From positions 1-46,149 of the forward strand of contig PMUS01000080.1 in the NCBI GenBank assembly GCA_003166795.1: a DNA stretch of 46,149 nt. Reading direction: 5' to 3'. The translations under genes and the position numbers were made by a program. Under the pieces are notes generated by a model. It was not told the DNA's origin, did no database searches, and was given only the letters and a program-made list of their open reading frames with translations. This DNA is from Acidobacteriota bacterium (lineage in GTDB: Bacteria; Acidobacteriota; Terriglobia; Acidiferrales; UBA7541). Each line of letters begins with the position of its first letter. Position 1 is the stretch's first letter. Shown here piece after piece: positions 1 through 7,555 of this stretch.

Positions 1-399
1 GGGTGCCTGCTTTCGGGCGACGGCGATTACGGCATCCCCACCACCCTGCCGTGGGGCATGAGTTTTCCGAACGGCCTTGTGCCGACAACCGACCGCGTGC
101 ATCCCACGCCGATCTATGAGTTCATTGCCGCGTGCGCGATCGCGTGGATCCTGTGGCGGCTTGGCGCCCAGCAGATGAAGTCTCGCCGCGAGACGGACTC
201 GCTGCGGCCGGGCAGCGTCTTCGCTGTGTATCTGATCCTCACGGGCGTGGCGCGATTTCTGGTGGAGTTCATTCGCATCAATCCTCGATCGTTCCTCGGA
301 TTGACGAACGCGCAGGCGGCGAGCGTCGTCTCGGTGATCGTAGGCGCCGCGCTGTGGTGGCACGTGGCGAAGAAATCGCCGCGGCCCACGGTTTCGTAG
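1..399 (+). CDS. lgt: Prolipoprotein diacylglyceryl transferase, 3' part
   Basis: Inner-membrane enzyme that moves diacylglycerol from phosphatidylglycerol to the lipobox cysteine of prolipoproteins. The frame is open from base 1, so the gene begins before the window and about 132 C-terminal residues are visible. The stretch GCLLSGDGDYG followed by LPWGM and then VHPTPIYE matches the conserved part of Lgt that binds the phospholipid headgroup and holds the essential HPTQ/HPTP-type motif. Two hydrophobic segments follow (IAACAIAWILW and a later AASVVSVIVGAALWW), with a basic C-terminus. The conserved Arg-Phe-Leu-Glu-Phe-type motif appears as ARFLVEFIR. The tail is followed by a repeat-rich gap and a convergent gene. 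A lipoprotein substrate encoded in this window would be Pal. Family assignment is secure; only the N-terminus is missing. Confidence 0.93.
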   Translation, partial: GCLLSGDGDYGIPTTLPWGMSFPNGLVPTTDRVHPTPIYEFIAACAIAWILWRLGAQQMKSRRETDSLRPGSVFAVYLILTGVARFLVEFIRINPRSFLGLTNAQAASVVSVIVGAALWWHVAKKSPRPTVS

Positions 400-466
400 G
401 GGCGTGGCGCGCCGCGGCGCAGATGCTTGGCGAGATATAGACAATCCAGCTCGTACCGCGATTCGC

Positions 467-568
467 CTGTCATTCCGAGGAGCGCAGCGAGGAGGAATCT
501 CTCTTCGCGTTGCCGACCGGCGATGCCTTCACACGAAGAGATATCCCTCGCTCCGCTCGGGATGACAG
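467..568. repeat. Palindromic repeat family C, full copy
   Basis: An element of about 100 bp with imperfect terminal inverted repeats: CTGTCATTCCGAGGAGCGCA at the left end and CCTCGCTCCGCTCGGGATGA at the right end are nearly complementary. The right half recurs at 2236-2278. It looks like a REP-doublet or MITE-like non-coding element. It lies in the convergent gap between lgt and the leftward gene at 784, where it could also end transcription. It carries no ORF of its own. Confidence 0.7.
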
Positions 569-617
569 CTCTCAATTGAGTGAGTCTCTTTCAAGCATGG
601 CGTGACGGGCGAATCCG

Positions 618-656
618 TAGGGCTGGCGTCCCGCCGGCGAGACGCCGGAGCTGCAA
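618..656. repeat. Palindromic repeat family B, degenerate copy
   Basis: GGCTGGCGTCCCGCCGGCGA followed by GACGCCGGAGCTGC resembles the paired GCTGGCG and CGCCGGC arms of the elements at 5809-5876 and 7925-7994. The T-run is absent here, so no terminator function is claimed. It sits between the family C copy and the family A copy of the same gap. Confidence 0.45.
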
Positions 657-684
657 GGCTTGTGTTCGCGCGAGTGGCGAGATC

Positions 685-735
685 TCGCCAAGCATGTTTG
701 CCGGGCGTAGTCCGCCGCGGCGGACCCCTACAAAA
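685..735 (+). repeat. Palindromic repeat family A, copy 1
   Basis: Carries the family left flank GCCAAGCATGTTTGCCGGG, the hairpin core TCCGCCGCGGCGGA and the right flank CCCCTACAAAA. Part of the right hairpin arm has been lost compared with the copy at 7320-7381. It lies between convergent genes. Confidence 0.75.
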
Positions 736-783
736 CCATCCACGATTCCCGCGGCGGCTGGTGCTTTCCCTCGCGGATCAATG

Positions 784-1467
784 TCAGGAATTGATTTTTG
801 GCATGCGGATGGCGAGGAGGCCGTCCGCGACGACCGCGATAGAGCTGGCGGCGTTTACGTCGGCGGGCAGTTCCATGATGCAGACGGATTTCGATGGCGG
901 GCGATCGTCTTCCATGTGCGGGCCCGTTCCGCGCCCCGTGTCCGAACCCGCTTCCCAGCGGCCACTTACTTCTGCGCCCCGCGCTTTTCGGCGGCGGACG
1001 GACGGGCCCACAGCGGAGCTCTGCGTGACGTCCGGGTCGTTTTCCGCTCGGCGGGTTTGCGGGGTAAGCGAGGGCTGCGCCAGAATTACCAGCCAGCGCG
1101 ATTCAATGCCGATTTCCAGGCGCGCGGCGGTGGCGTCGGGAATACTAGCCATCGCGTAGACGAACTCCGTCGAATCGTGCACGTTGATCGTAAAATCCAG
1201 CAACAATTCACGCTCGGCGCGAACCCAATCCTCAAGTTCCCCGCCTGGACTCAGCCCCCGCGCGAGAAAATTTTCATAGGCGCGACGCGCCACACAATCG
1301 TAAGCCTCGAGCAGGCAGTCGGTCAGATCGGTCAGGGCCACGCATTCGCGCTGCGGCTTTCCCGGCCCGCGCGATATCCGTTTGCGGATGGCGTTGCGGC
1401 CACCCGCAGGTGAGTCCACGACAGCGTACGTTTTCACGGCAGCGCTCCTCTCCTTCACAGACTTCAA
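784..1467 (-). CDS. DUF2934 plus Hsp20/CS-like domain protein
   Basis: A 227-residue soluble protein with no signal peptide. Roughly residues 50-75 (RAYENFLARG, then LEDWVRAERELL) match the short DUF2934 helix, a motif common in acidobacterial and proteobacterial stress proteins. It is followed by a beta-rich segment (LLLDFTINVHDSTEFVYA ... ICIMELPADVNA ... GLLAIRMPK) shaped like the alpha-crystallin/CS fold, with a long polar insert of about 60 residues. The ordinary reading is a small-heat-shock-like accessory protein, but no chaperone activity can be claimed from sequence. The start is a TTG that overlaps the stop of the upstream gene (TTGA), which implies translational coupling. The domain order is visible; the function is inference. 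Confidence 0.72.
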   Translation of the reverse strand: MKSVKERSAAVKTYAVVDSPAGGRNAIRKRISRGPGKPQRECVALTDLTDCLLEAYDCVARRAYENFLARGLSPGGELEDWVRAERELLLDFTINVHDSTEFVYAMASIPDATAARLEIGIESRWLVILAQPSLTPQTRRAENDPDVTQSSAVGPSVRRRKARGAEVSGRWEAGSDTGRGTGPHMEDDRPPSKSVCIMELPADVNAASSIAVVADGLLAIRMPKINS

Positions 1468-2099
1468 ATCGGCACGTGATCCCTGTCTCTGTACTTGCGC
1501 CGCGTCAGTATTGGGCGCTGAGTGGTCGCTGAGCCCGGCAATGCGGTCACGGGCCGCAGCGATGTCCCGGACTGAAACGCGGCCATGGCCCGCAGCACCG
1601 TCGCTGTCGGGGGATGCGCATTTGTCTCGTGCCCAAGAGTCGTCGCGTGCCGGGGAGTCGCCGAGTGCATCTGAACGGCGCGCGGGCCCGCGAGCGTTGA
1701 ATTACTGGAGACGGCGCTCGCATTGTCACCAGCGCTTCTAAGCAATAATCGTTCCATCTCCGCTTCGAGCATTTGCGCGTTGAGCGCGCGCCTTCCCAGC
1801 ACGGAGACGCCGCGCTCGACAACCGGCAGCCACAGGCAGCTTTCCGAAAGCGCCACGCCGACCAGCAGCGTCCGCGAGTGCCGCTCGATCGGTGCGGCGA
1901 CGTCGTAGCCGCGGCCGTCCGGAAGAGTCTCCGTGGCCAGCACGATATCGAAATCGAATGTCTCCAGCAGGTCCTGCGCTTTTTGTACGGTCAGCACCTG
2001 ACGCGATCCCCATCCTCGATCGGAAAAACGCCGGAGAATCTCGACGGTGCCGGCCGAAGGCGTTCCAACCACTAGAATTCGCATTGCGATTACAGTCAT
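1464..2099 (-). CDS. Degenerate receiver-like regulator protein
   Basis: A 211-residue protein starting with MTVIAMRILVVG. A GGAAG-type RBS lies about 9 bases upstream of the ATG at 2099, which is why this start is preferred to the in-frame codon at 2162. The first 120 residues resemble a response-regulator fold: a beta strand RILVVGTPS, then VLTVQKAQDLLETFDFDIVLATETLPDGRGYDVAAPI. The usual phosphoacceptor Asp position reads VLATETLPDGRG, so the Asp appears to be Thr or Glu and the acidic pair after strand 1 is missing. Signalling by phosphorylation is therefore unlikely. The C-terminal 90 residues are low-complexity and rich in Thr, Ala and Arg. It is co-transcribed with the DUF2934/Hsp20-like gene by a 4-base overlap. 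The fold is inferred from pattern only. Confidence 0.6.
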   Translation of the reverse strand: MTVIAMRILVVGTPSAGTVEILRRFSDRGWGSRQVLTVQKAQDLLETFDFDIVLATETLPDGRGYDVAAPIERHSRTLLVGVALSESCLWLPVVERGVSVLGRRALNAQMLEAEMERLLLRSAGDNASAVSSNSTLAGPRAVQMHSATPRHATTLGHETNAHPPTATVLRAMAAFQSGTSLRPVTALPGSATTQRPILTRRKYRDRDHVPI

Positions 2100-2235
2100 T
2101 GTGTTTCTTCCTTCCGCGCACAGCGCCCGTAATCCCAACGGCGAGCGGCGCTCACGCGCCATCGCCTCGGTCCTTGGGGAGTGCGGTTCGTCCTGCGCGA
2201 ATGGCGAGGGCTCGCCAAGTTCGCTTCCCGGGCGC

Positions 2236-2278
2236 CCGGCGATGCCTTCTCCCTCGCTCCGCTCGGAATGGCAGCTCT
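2236..2278. repeat. Palindromic repeat family C, partial copy
   Basis: GGCGATGCCTTCTCCCTCGC followed by TCCGCTCGGAATGGCAGCTC matches the right half of the element at 467-568, with the central part deleted. It lies in the divergent gap upstream of the response-regulator gene. The rest of that gap (2100-2613) shows no gene I can support. Confidence 0.6.
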
Positions 2279-2613
2279 AAAGTGGGGCGACTCATTCGCA
2301 AGCACGTTAGCCAGGAATCCGCCGCGAGAGATCATGCCCCGACAAAACCACAGCGCGTTTCCTTCCCGAGTATGAATCTGAACCAAATCGGGAACCCGCA
2401 GGAGAACCGAAAATGCACCAATAATTCCCGCGCATGCCCTGATGTCTATATCGGGAAGCTCGGGCGAAACGTTAGCGAAAATATTGCCTTCCAGTCTTGC
2501 GGAAAACGCAGCGTTTCACTACGCATGGTTCGACAGGAAACACTACTGCATTTGACTTGCGGGACTTGCCAATACACTGCGTACCTCTTCGCCCCGGTTA
2601 AGCTGTAAGTTAC

Positions 2614-2643
2614 TTGACGACATGATAGCGAGCGAGCTACAGT
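2614..2643 (+). promoter_or_regulatory. Predicted sigma-70-type promoter of the response regulator
   Basis: TTGACG (2614-2619), an 18-base spacer and TACAGT (2638-2643). Transcription would start near 2650 and leave a leader of about 80 bases before the ATG at 2733. The upstream in-frame codon at 2622 lies inside this promoter, which argues against using it as the start. Confidence 0.5.
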
Positions 2644-2732
2644 ATCGCCCTGTTATGGGATGGCGCCGTGGGCATCTTGCCGCAACTGGATATCGCGACA
2701 GTCGCCGCGAGGCGCCCGATCGAGGGGTCAAT

Positions 2733-3482
2733 ATGAAAGACAAGGCCAAAGGCCCCGCAGAGAATCCTGAGTCCAGCCGGCCCGAGTCGCCGCTGCCGCC
2801 CGCGCTACCCTCCAGATATTCCAGGCCGTATCGAGTGCTCGTGGCGGACGATCACCCCGTGGTACGGCGCGGGCTGCGGGCAATGCTGGAATCGCAGCGC
2901 GGCATCGAAGTTTGTGGCGAGGCCTCCGACGGCCTCGCCGCCGTGGACCTGGTGAAAAAGGGCAAGCCGGATCTCCTCCTGCTGGACCTGACCATGCCGG
3001 AGATGAACGGCCTGGAGGTCACGACGGCCGTGCGGGAGTGTTCGCCGGAAACCGAGGTGCTGATTCTGAGCATGCATTTTTCCGAGGAGCTTGCGCGCGA
3101 AGTGCTGCGCTGCGGAGCGCTCGGATACATGCTGAAATCCGACGCGGATGCGGAACTGCTCGAGGCGATTGATCGCGTCCGGCGGCACCAGCCGTTTTTC
3201 ACCAGCAAGCTGGCCAGCGCCATGGCGCAGAACTTCATGGACGGGACGCCGGAAGCCGGCGTGGACGAAAAGGGTAAGCCCGCTTCCCCGCTCACGGACC
3301 GCGAGGTTCAGGTGGTGCAGTTGCTCGCGGAAGGAAAGAGCAACAAGGAAGTCGCGGGGACGCTCGGAGTCTCGACGCGAACGGTCGAAAGCCACCGGAA
3401 CCACGTCATGCACAAGATGAATTTTGGAAGCTTCAGCGAATTAATCCGCTTCGCGGTCCGCAGCAGCCTAGTCGCGCCGTAA
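2733..3482 (+). CDS. NarL/FixJ-family response regulator
   Basis: A two-component output protein of 249 residues. After a proline-rich leader of about 30 residues comes a receiver domain: acidic pair D39-D40 (VADDHP), phosphoacceptor D85 in LLLLDLTMPEMNG, and the conserved Lys135 in YMLKS. The C-terminal LuxR/GerE helix-turn-helix (about 187-245) contains LTDREVQVVQLLAEGKSNKE, then the recognition region GVSTRTVESHRNHVM. All catalytic residues are present, so it should be a phosphorylation-controlled DNA-binding regulator. The ATG at 2733 is chosen because GAGGGG sits seven bases upstream and a promoter lies over the longer alternative. No sensor kinase is adjacent, so this is an orphan regulator with unknown targets. 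Confidence 0.9.
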   Translation: MKDKAKGPAENPESSRPESPLPPALPSRYSRPYRVLVADDHPVVRRGLRAMLESQRGIEVCGEASDGLAAVDLVKKGKPDLLLLDLTMPEMNGLEVTTAVRECSPETEVLILSMHFSEELAREVLRCGALGYMLKSDADAELLEAIDRVRRHQPFFTSKLASAMAQNFMDGTPEAGVDEKGKPASPLTDREVQVVQLLAEGKSNKEVAGTLGVSTRTVESHRNHVMHKMNFGSFSELIRFAVRSSLVAP

Positions 3483-3498
3483 GTAAACGGTTTTTCCC

Positions 3499-3530
3499 CG
3501 TAGGGGCGTAGTCCGCCGCGGCGGACCACA
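3499..3530 (-). repeat. Palindromic repeat family A, copy 2
   Basis: CGTAGGGGCGTAGTCCGCCG followed by CGGCGGACCACA is the reverse-orientation core of family A. It lies 16 bases after the response-regulator stop, in a gap between convergent genes. A stem-loop here could end transcription from both sides, but there is no T-run. Confidence 0.7.
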
Positions 3531-3690
3531 CCCGTGCAAAATCAGCTGCCGATGGTCATGGATGGGAAAACGCGCCATTCGCGGAAACGGCCCCCACGCT
3601 TGACGCGATGGAGGCCGTTCGATTGCGATATTTCGTTACCCTGGGACTCGTGCAAAAACGCCGGCGAGACTCGGGCGCTACGACTTCCCG

Positions 3691-3906
3691 CTAGGCTTTT
3701 TTGGCGGTTTTGCGCCGGCCGCGGCGCTTCGTTGGACGCTCCGTCGGCGGCTCGCCGATCAGTTCCGCGCTCCAGATGGAGGTGACGAATTTCTTCATGC
3801 CGTGGTTGTCGAAATCAATCGTGGTGCGTTCGCCGTTTGATTCCGTGACGACGCCAAGACCGTATTGGTCGTGACGAATAGCCTGGCCCTCAACGAGAGT
3901 CTGCAC
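3691..3906 (-). CDS. Small PcrA-C-terminal-like (Tudor-type) protein
   Basis: A 71-residue protein. Residues 1-50 (VEGQAIRHDQYGLGVVTESN, then GERTTIDFDNHGMKKFV) have the pattern of the small beta-barrel found at the C-terminus of PcrA/UvrD helicases, where the hallmark is a His near Gly-x-Gly-x-Val followed by a phrase like DFxxxGxKKF. The last 15 residues are a Lys/Arg tail (RPTKRRGRRKTAKKA) suited to nucleic-acid or RNA-polymerase contact. The helicase itself is not present. The gene is followed 45 bases later by the cold-shock gene's stop on the same strand, but its own start lies downstream of csp, so a common transcript is possible. Function unknown; a nucleic-acid-associated role is inference. 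Confidence 0.7.
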   Translation of the reverse strand: MQTLVEGQAIRHDQYGLGVVTESNGERTTIDFDNHGMKKFVTSIWSAELIGEPPTERPTKRRGRRKTAKKA

Positions 3907-3951
3907 GTTGCCTCCTGGGATATCGAAAAAGCGATGAAGTCCTGACAGGTT

Positions 3952-4158
3952 CTAGAGGGCGGTGACGCGCTCGGCCTGCAAACCCTTCGGACCCTGCTTC
4001 ACTTCGAACTCGACGGCCTGTCCTTCGTTGAGGCTCTTGTAACCCTCGGACTGAATCGCCGAGAAGTGCACGAAGACGTCCTCACCGGACTGGCGCTGGA
4101 TGAACCCGTAACCCTTTGCTGCGTTGAACCACTTGACTGTGCCCTGTTCTGTAGCCAC
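3952..4158 (-). CDS. CspA-family cold-shock protein
   Basis: A 68-residue single-domain OB-fold RNA chaperone that binds single-stranded RNA or DNA and melts secondary structure. Both nucleic-acid motifs are intact: RNP1 as KGYGFIQR and RNP2 as DVFVHFSAI. The N-terminal [14 protein letters not shown] is the family signature, and the length is typical. The start is GTG at 4158, with AGGAG eight bases upstream. The 3' neighbour on the same strand is the small Tudor-like protein at 3691. A hairpin with a T-run about 80 bases upstream of the start separates it from the monooxygenase transcript. Paralogue identity (CspA, C, D or E) cannot be decided. Confidence 0.95.
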   Translation of the reverse strand: MATEQGTVKWFNAAKGYGFIQRQSGEDVFVHFSAIQSEGYKSLNEGQAVEFEVKQGPKGLQAERVTAL

Positions 4159-4238
4159 GATACTGCTCCTAATTAATTCATAAGACGACGGTTAGTCGCC
4201 CAGAAGGCTATCTGGTGCCCCCGCTTGCCTGGCCCGCC

Positions 4239-4274
4239 AAAAAAAAGGCCGTCGGACACCTGCCCGGCAGCCTT
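4239..4274 (-). terminator. Intrinsic terminator upstream of the cold-shock gene
   Basis: Read on the minus strand, AAGGCTGCCGG pairs with CCGACGGCCTT (11 positions, one G-T wobble and one mismatch) around an 8-base loop, followed by eight T. It should stop transcripts arriving from the monooxygenase gene at 4668-5693. It lies 80 bases before the cold-shock start, so it could alternatively be an attenuator in the csp leader if the csp promoter is further upstream. Confidence 0.65.
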
Positions 4275-4483
4275 GTGAGACGCGTCAAAAGCGACACAAG
4301 AGCAACAAACGCATAGAGATAATACCACGGATTAGAATCGAAAACAACGGGGGGTCAAAACCCGAAAATCGCCCCCGAAAAATGCCCGCCAAAGCGTTCG
4401 GTTTCCCTTCGTAAGCGCACGATATTTCGTGCCGGTATAAACCACTCCAAATTTGTCGCCGCGCCGCGCCGGGCCGGCATTTT

Positions 4484-4538
4484 CTTCGTAGGGTCGTAGT
4501 CCGCCACAGCGGACTACGACCGGCAAACGCACTTGGCA
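4484..4538 (-). repeat. Palindromic repeat family A, copy 3
   Basis: A reverse-orientation full-length copy. It starts CTTCGTAGGGTCGTAGTCCG, has the core CCGCCACAGCGG, and ends with GGCAAACGCACTTGGC, the complement of the conserved GCCAAGCATGTTTGCC flank. Both hairpin arms use GTCGTAG/CTACGAC rather than the GGCGTAG/CTACGCC of other copies, which is a compensated change. The gap 4275-4667 holds this copy and the next one and no gene I can support. Confidence 0.75.
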
Positions 4539-4608
4539 GGCTGTCGCCATTCCCCAAAACACGACCGCCCGCGACGATGTACTCCTGGTTAATTCGAGGC
4601 AACGCCGC

Positions 4609-4642
4609 ACCGGGCGTAGCGGTGCTACGCCGCTACAAAACC
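4609..4642 (+). repeat. Palindromic repeat family A, copy 4 (short centre)
   Basis: CACCGGGCGTAGCGGTGCTA followed by CGCCGCTACAAAAC keeps the CCGGGCG left side and the CTACAAAA right side, but the centre is GTAGCGGTGCTAC instead of the long CCGCCGCGGCGG core. It lies just after the stop of the monooxygenase gene. Confidence 0.6.
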
Positions 4643-4667
4643 ATCCGGAATCTTTCGCCTCGGCGCG

Positions 4668-5693
4668 TTACGAGGGCTGTAAACCAAACGCTTCGGCGAG
4701 GAGCTCGTACGATCGCCGGCGGTCGGCGTGCTCGTGCGTCATTGTGGTGATCATGATTTCGTCCACGCCGCCCTGATCGGCGAGCGCCGTGAGCTGCGCG
4801 CGGACCTTCGCGGGCGTGCCGACGAAAGAGCGATCGCGATTCATCTCGACGATTTGCAGTTCCTCGGGCGAAAACTTGTAATTCGTGGCTTCCTCGATGC
4901 TCGGAAAGCGCCCCATTTTGCCGGAGCGGAAACGCAGCAGTGTAAGCGCGAGCGGCCGCGAGAGTTCCTCGGCGCGCGCGTCCGTCTCCGCGCAGACCAC
5001 CGATACGCCGATCAGCGCCTCCGGCTTCGCCAGAAATTCCGACGGCCGAAAATGATCGCGGTAAAGGCGCAGCGCGCCCACGGCCGGCCACGGCTGGATG
5101 TGGTGCGCGAAAGCGAATCGCAACCCCATCTGCGCGGAAAGCTCGGCGGAAAAATCGCTCGAGCCGAGCAGCCATACGTCCGGCATGGGGACGTCGTCCG
5201 GCATCGCGCGAATGCGTTCGAGTGCATGCCCCTGCGGAAAGCCGTGATCGAGGAACGCCAGCAGGTCGTTAAGGCGCGCGGGAAAATCGTCGGCGCCGAG
5301 CAATTCGCGCGAGCGTCGAAGCGCGAGCGCGGTGAGCGAGTCCGTGCCGGGCGCGCGCCCGATGCCGAGATCCACGCGGCCGGGATGCAGCGCCTCGAGG
5401 ACGCGAAACGTCTCCGCCACTTTCAGCGGCGTGTGATTCGGCAGCATCATTCCGCCGGAGCCGACGCGGATCCGCTGCGTGACGTCCGCCACGTGGCCGA
5501 TCATGATTTCCGGGGCGGAGCTCGCGATCAGCGGCGTGTTGTGATGCTCGGCGAGCCAGTAGCGTGTGAAGCCCAGCCGGTCGGCGAGCTGCGCCAGGTC
5601 GAGCGTGTTGCGCAGCGCTTCCGCGCTCGTCGAGCCCGACGCCACCGGCGAAACATCCAGCACGGACAGCCGATAGGATTTTCCCGCGGGCAT
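4668..5693 (-). CDS. YhbW-like flavin-dependent (luciferase-family) monooxygenase
   Basis: A 341-residue cytoplasmic TIM-barrel protein of the bacterial luciferase-like family, which uses reduced flavin to oxidise small organic substrates. The YhbW/MsnO8 signature is clear: LSVLDVSPVASG near the N-terminus, YWLAEHHNTP (about residues 40-50), GSGGMMLPNHTPLKVAE, and then HPGRVDLGIGRAPGTD. The substrate is not known for this branch. The ATG at 5693 is preferred because AAGGGA lies six bases upstream; the longer in-frame start adds an Arg-rich leader with no homology. It is a single gene flanked by repeats on both sides and by a terminator downstream. Family certain, substrate unknown. Confidence 0.9.
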   Translation of the reverse strand: MPAGKSYRLSVLDVSPVASGSTSAEALRNTLDLAQLADRLGFTRYWLAEHHNTPLIASSAPEIMIGHVADVTQRIRVGSGGMMLPNHTPLKVAETFRVLEALHPGRVDLGIGRAPGTDSLTALALRRSRELLGADDFPARLNDLLAFLDHGFPQGHALERIRAMPDDVPMPDVWLLGSSDFSAELSAQMGLRFAFAHHIQPWPAVGALRLYRDHFRPSEFLAKPEALIGVSVVCAETDARAEELSRPLALTLLRFRSGKMGRFPSIEEATNYKFSPEELQIVEMNRDRSFVGTPAKVRAQLTALADQGGVDEIMITTMTHEHADRRRSYELLAEAFGLQPS

Positions 5694-5808
5694 TGGTTCC
5701 CTTCTCCGAGACGATTCGCGCGGCGATTCGGGTAATGCGCGCACGACAATTGTTACACATCGGAGAAGCGCAGGCCACGGGCGCAGTGTTCGTCGCGCCA
5801 GTTCGTGG

Positions 5809-5832
5809 CGCCAGCGTCTTGCTGGCGTTTTT
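5809..5832 (+). terminator. Repeat family B hairpin with T-run (rightward)
   Basis: CGCCAGC, loop GTCTT, GCTGGCG and then TTTTT form a perfect 7-bp GC stem plus U-tract reading rightward. It belongs to repeat family B and has a near-identical copy at 7925-7948. Confidence 0.65.
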
Positions 5833-5851
5833 GTCGTGCGCGCGCAGGAGT

Positions 5852-5876
5852 AAAAACCGCCGGCACGATGCCGGCG
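5852..5876 (-). terminator. Repeat family B second hairpin with T-run (leftward)
   Basis: On the minus strand the CGCCGGC and GCCGGCG arms around the loop ATCGT are followed by GTTTTTA. Together with the hairpin at 5809-5832 this makes a two-way terminator-like element in the divergent gap between the monooxygenase and the PilZ gene. Confidence 0.5.
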
Positions 5877-5909
5877 CTGCGAACCGCACGCCCGTGCCCG
5901 GAATTTACT

Positions 5910-5947
5910 TCGTCGGGGCGTAGCGTTGCTACGCCCCTACAAAACCG
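5910..5947. repeat. Palindromic repeat family A, copy 5 (short centre)
   Basis: CGTCGGGGCGTAGCGTTGCT followed by ACGCCCCTACAAAACC: the arms GGGGCGTAGC and GCTACGCCCC pair perfectly around a three- to four-base loop. It has the same right flank as the other family A members. The rest of the gap up to 6146 shows no supported gene. Confidence 0.65.
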
Positions 5948-6146
5948 ACACGAATCGTTCGCGGCGTCTCGCGCGCGAAGCGCTGGCGAATGAGCCGGTA
6001 CCAGGAATACGATGGTACGGAAGTACCGCTAAAACGCGCGACCCCGGTACTGCCAGAATGTAACTTTGCCTCTACTGCTTCGGCAGCCTGCCCCCTGCTA
6101 TTGTTTCTCTTCGGACACGCACGCCACGAAGACGAGGCCCATCAGA

Positions 6147-7184
6147 ATGAGCGACACGTTTGACTTTTCGATCCCCGACCAGAACCACAGCAACAATCTG
6201 CGCGCTGACAATAGCTCCCCGGATGCAACGGGCCAGGCGCAGCCGTGCCCCGAAAACGGTTCCGCGGCGCTGAATTCGACAACCGATGGCGCAGCGGGCG
6301 CCAAGGCATCGCCGGGCGAACGCCGCAGCCGGCGCCGCGCGCTGATTTCCGCGCCCGTGCGCGTCCGCAGCGTGGACGTCACCGACGGCGGCCCCGACGA
6401 AATTTCGACGACCCTTGACGTTTCCCGCGGCGGCGTGCTTTTCGCGACCAAGAGTCCCAGCTTTGAAGTCGCCATGCCGGTGATGGTCACGTTTCCTTAC
6501 AGCAAGTCTCAGGTTGCGGTGCAGGCCGAACAGACGGGCCGCGTGGCGCGCGTCACGCAATTGCCGGACGGCCGCTTTTCCGTCGCCGTCGTGCTGCGAT
6601 CCGGCCCCGGTGACGATTTGGTGGACGCGGGCGGGCGCAAGCTCGACGCGAATGCGTCCGCGGAAACTTCCTACTCGTCCGAGCTCGTCGCGGAAAAGCC
6701 TCTCATCATCGCGGTAGATAAGGACCAGACTCTGCGCGATTCGCTGAAAGCGTATCTGACCGGCGAAGGCTACGAAGTGATCGTCCTCGCCAGCGCGGAG
6801 GAGGCGCATCATGCGCTGGAAATGTTTACTCCCGCACTGCTGATTGCGGAAATTGAGGGCGACGATCTGCCGGGCTACGAGCTTTGCGCGTACGTAAAGG
6901 CCACACCGAGGCTGCAAACCGTGCCGGTAATGCTGATGACCAGCTCGGCGTATCCGAGCGATTACGCAAACGCCCATTCGCTGGGTGCGGTCGTATGCAT
7001 CGCCAAGCCGTATCGCCAGGAACGCCTCGGGCATGTGGTGCGATTGCTCGCACCCACGCGCCAGCACAAGGAACAAACCGGACCCGCGCGTCCCGGCGAC
7101 GCCTCACGCAAAAGCTGCAACGGCAACGCCACGAGGAAATCGGTCGGCTACTCGCCCAATATCCGCCTCCGCCCAGGCTGGTAA
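6147..7184 (+). CDS. PilZ - receiver protein with Glu in place of phosphoacceptor Asp
   Basis: A 345-residue soluble protein. After a polar leader of about 60 residues, a PilZ domain (about 60-165) starts with GERRSRRRALISAPVRVRS, where the RxxxR-type arginines can bind cyclic di-GMP, followed by TLDVSRGGVLFAT, matching the D/NxSxxG motif. A receiver domain follows (about 190-310): PLIIAVDKDQTLRDSLKAYL, then LLIAEIEGDDLPGYELC, with the conserved Lys287 in CIAKPY. The residue at the phosphorylation position is Glu235, so it may mimic a constantly phosphorylated state. The C-terminal 40 residues are polar and not recognised. The ATG at 6147 has GAGG nine bases upstream. Probably a c-di-GMP effector; partners are not visible. 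Confidence 0.8.
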   Translation: MSDTFDFSIPDQNHSNNLRADNSSPDATGQAQPCPENGSAALNSTTDGAAGAKASPGERRSRRRALISAPVRVRSVDVTDGGPDEISTTLDVSRGGVLFATKSPSFEVAMPVMVTFPYSKSQVAVQAEQTGRVARVTQLPDGRFSVAVVLRSGPGDDLVDAGGRKLDANASAETSYSSELVAEKPLIIAVDKDQTLRDSLKAYLTGEGYEVIVLASAEEAHHALEMFTPALLIAEIEGDDLPGYELCAYVKATPRLQTVPVMLMTSSAYPSDYANAHSLGAVVCIAKPYRQERLGHVVRLLAPTRQHKEQTGPARPGDASRKSCNGNATRKSVGYSPNIRLRPGW

Positions 7185-7223
7185 GCCCTCGGGCGCGATA
7201 ACGCGCATCAGCACACGCAAGCC

Positions 7224-7257
7224 CGCACCGGGCGTAGCACCGCTACGCCCGGTGCGG
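7224..7257. repeat. Palindromic repeat family A, copy 6 (fully symmetric)
   Basis: CGCACCGGGCGTAGCACCGC followed by TACGCCCGGTGCGG. The arms CGCACCGGGCGTAGC and GCTACGCCCGGTGCG are complementary over about 14 bases. It lies after the PilZ-receiver gene in the same direction and may act as a transcription barrier. Confidence 0.65.
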
Positions 7258-7319
7258 CGCTACTCCGAATCAACCATGAGCAATGCGTCTCGGGCGTGAA
7301 TCCACATTCAATGGCGAAA

Positions 7320-7381
7320 CCTTGCCAAGCATGTTCGCCGGGCATAGTCCGCCGCGGCGGACTACGCCCCTACGAAGAAAA
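7320..7381 (+). repeat. Palindromic repeat family A, copy 7 (best full copy)
   Basis: Left flank TTGCCAAGCATGTTCGCCGG, core TCCGCCGCGGCGGA, and right flank ACGCCCCTACGAAGAAA. This copy gives the clearest view of the whole unit of about 60 bp. The remaining parts of the 7185-7555 gap hold copy 6 and a short promoter-like stretch before 7556. Confidence 0.75.
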
Positions 7382-7555
7382 TTCCCACAAACGCGAGCCA
7401 GCGCAAACAAGCACACGCTCGGAGAAGACCTAAAATCTTATGGCGCGGCGCTGCCATGCAGCGATCCTCCTGCCCCCGCGCCCGCTGTTAACCCTGTGGG
7501 CGCACGAAACACTCGCCGGGGCGCGCGCGGGCGTCCTTCCCGGTAAAATAGGCCT

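Noticed and set aside
2525-2608. Short rightward frame with a CxxC (LTCGTCQYTAYLF)
   Set aside because: Only one Cys pair, no RBS, and it sits just upstream of the response-regulator promoter.
4285-4610. Two overlapping leftward frames of about 100 codons
   Set aside because: They run through a family A repeat and the terminator region and have no RBS or family match.
4728-5735. Rightward frame of 335 codons opposite the flavin monooxygenase
   Set aside because: Antisense shadow with Arg/His-rich composition; the leftward frame has the full family signature and an RBS.
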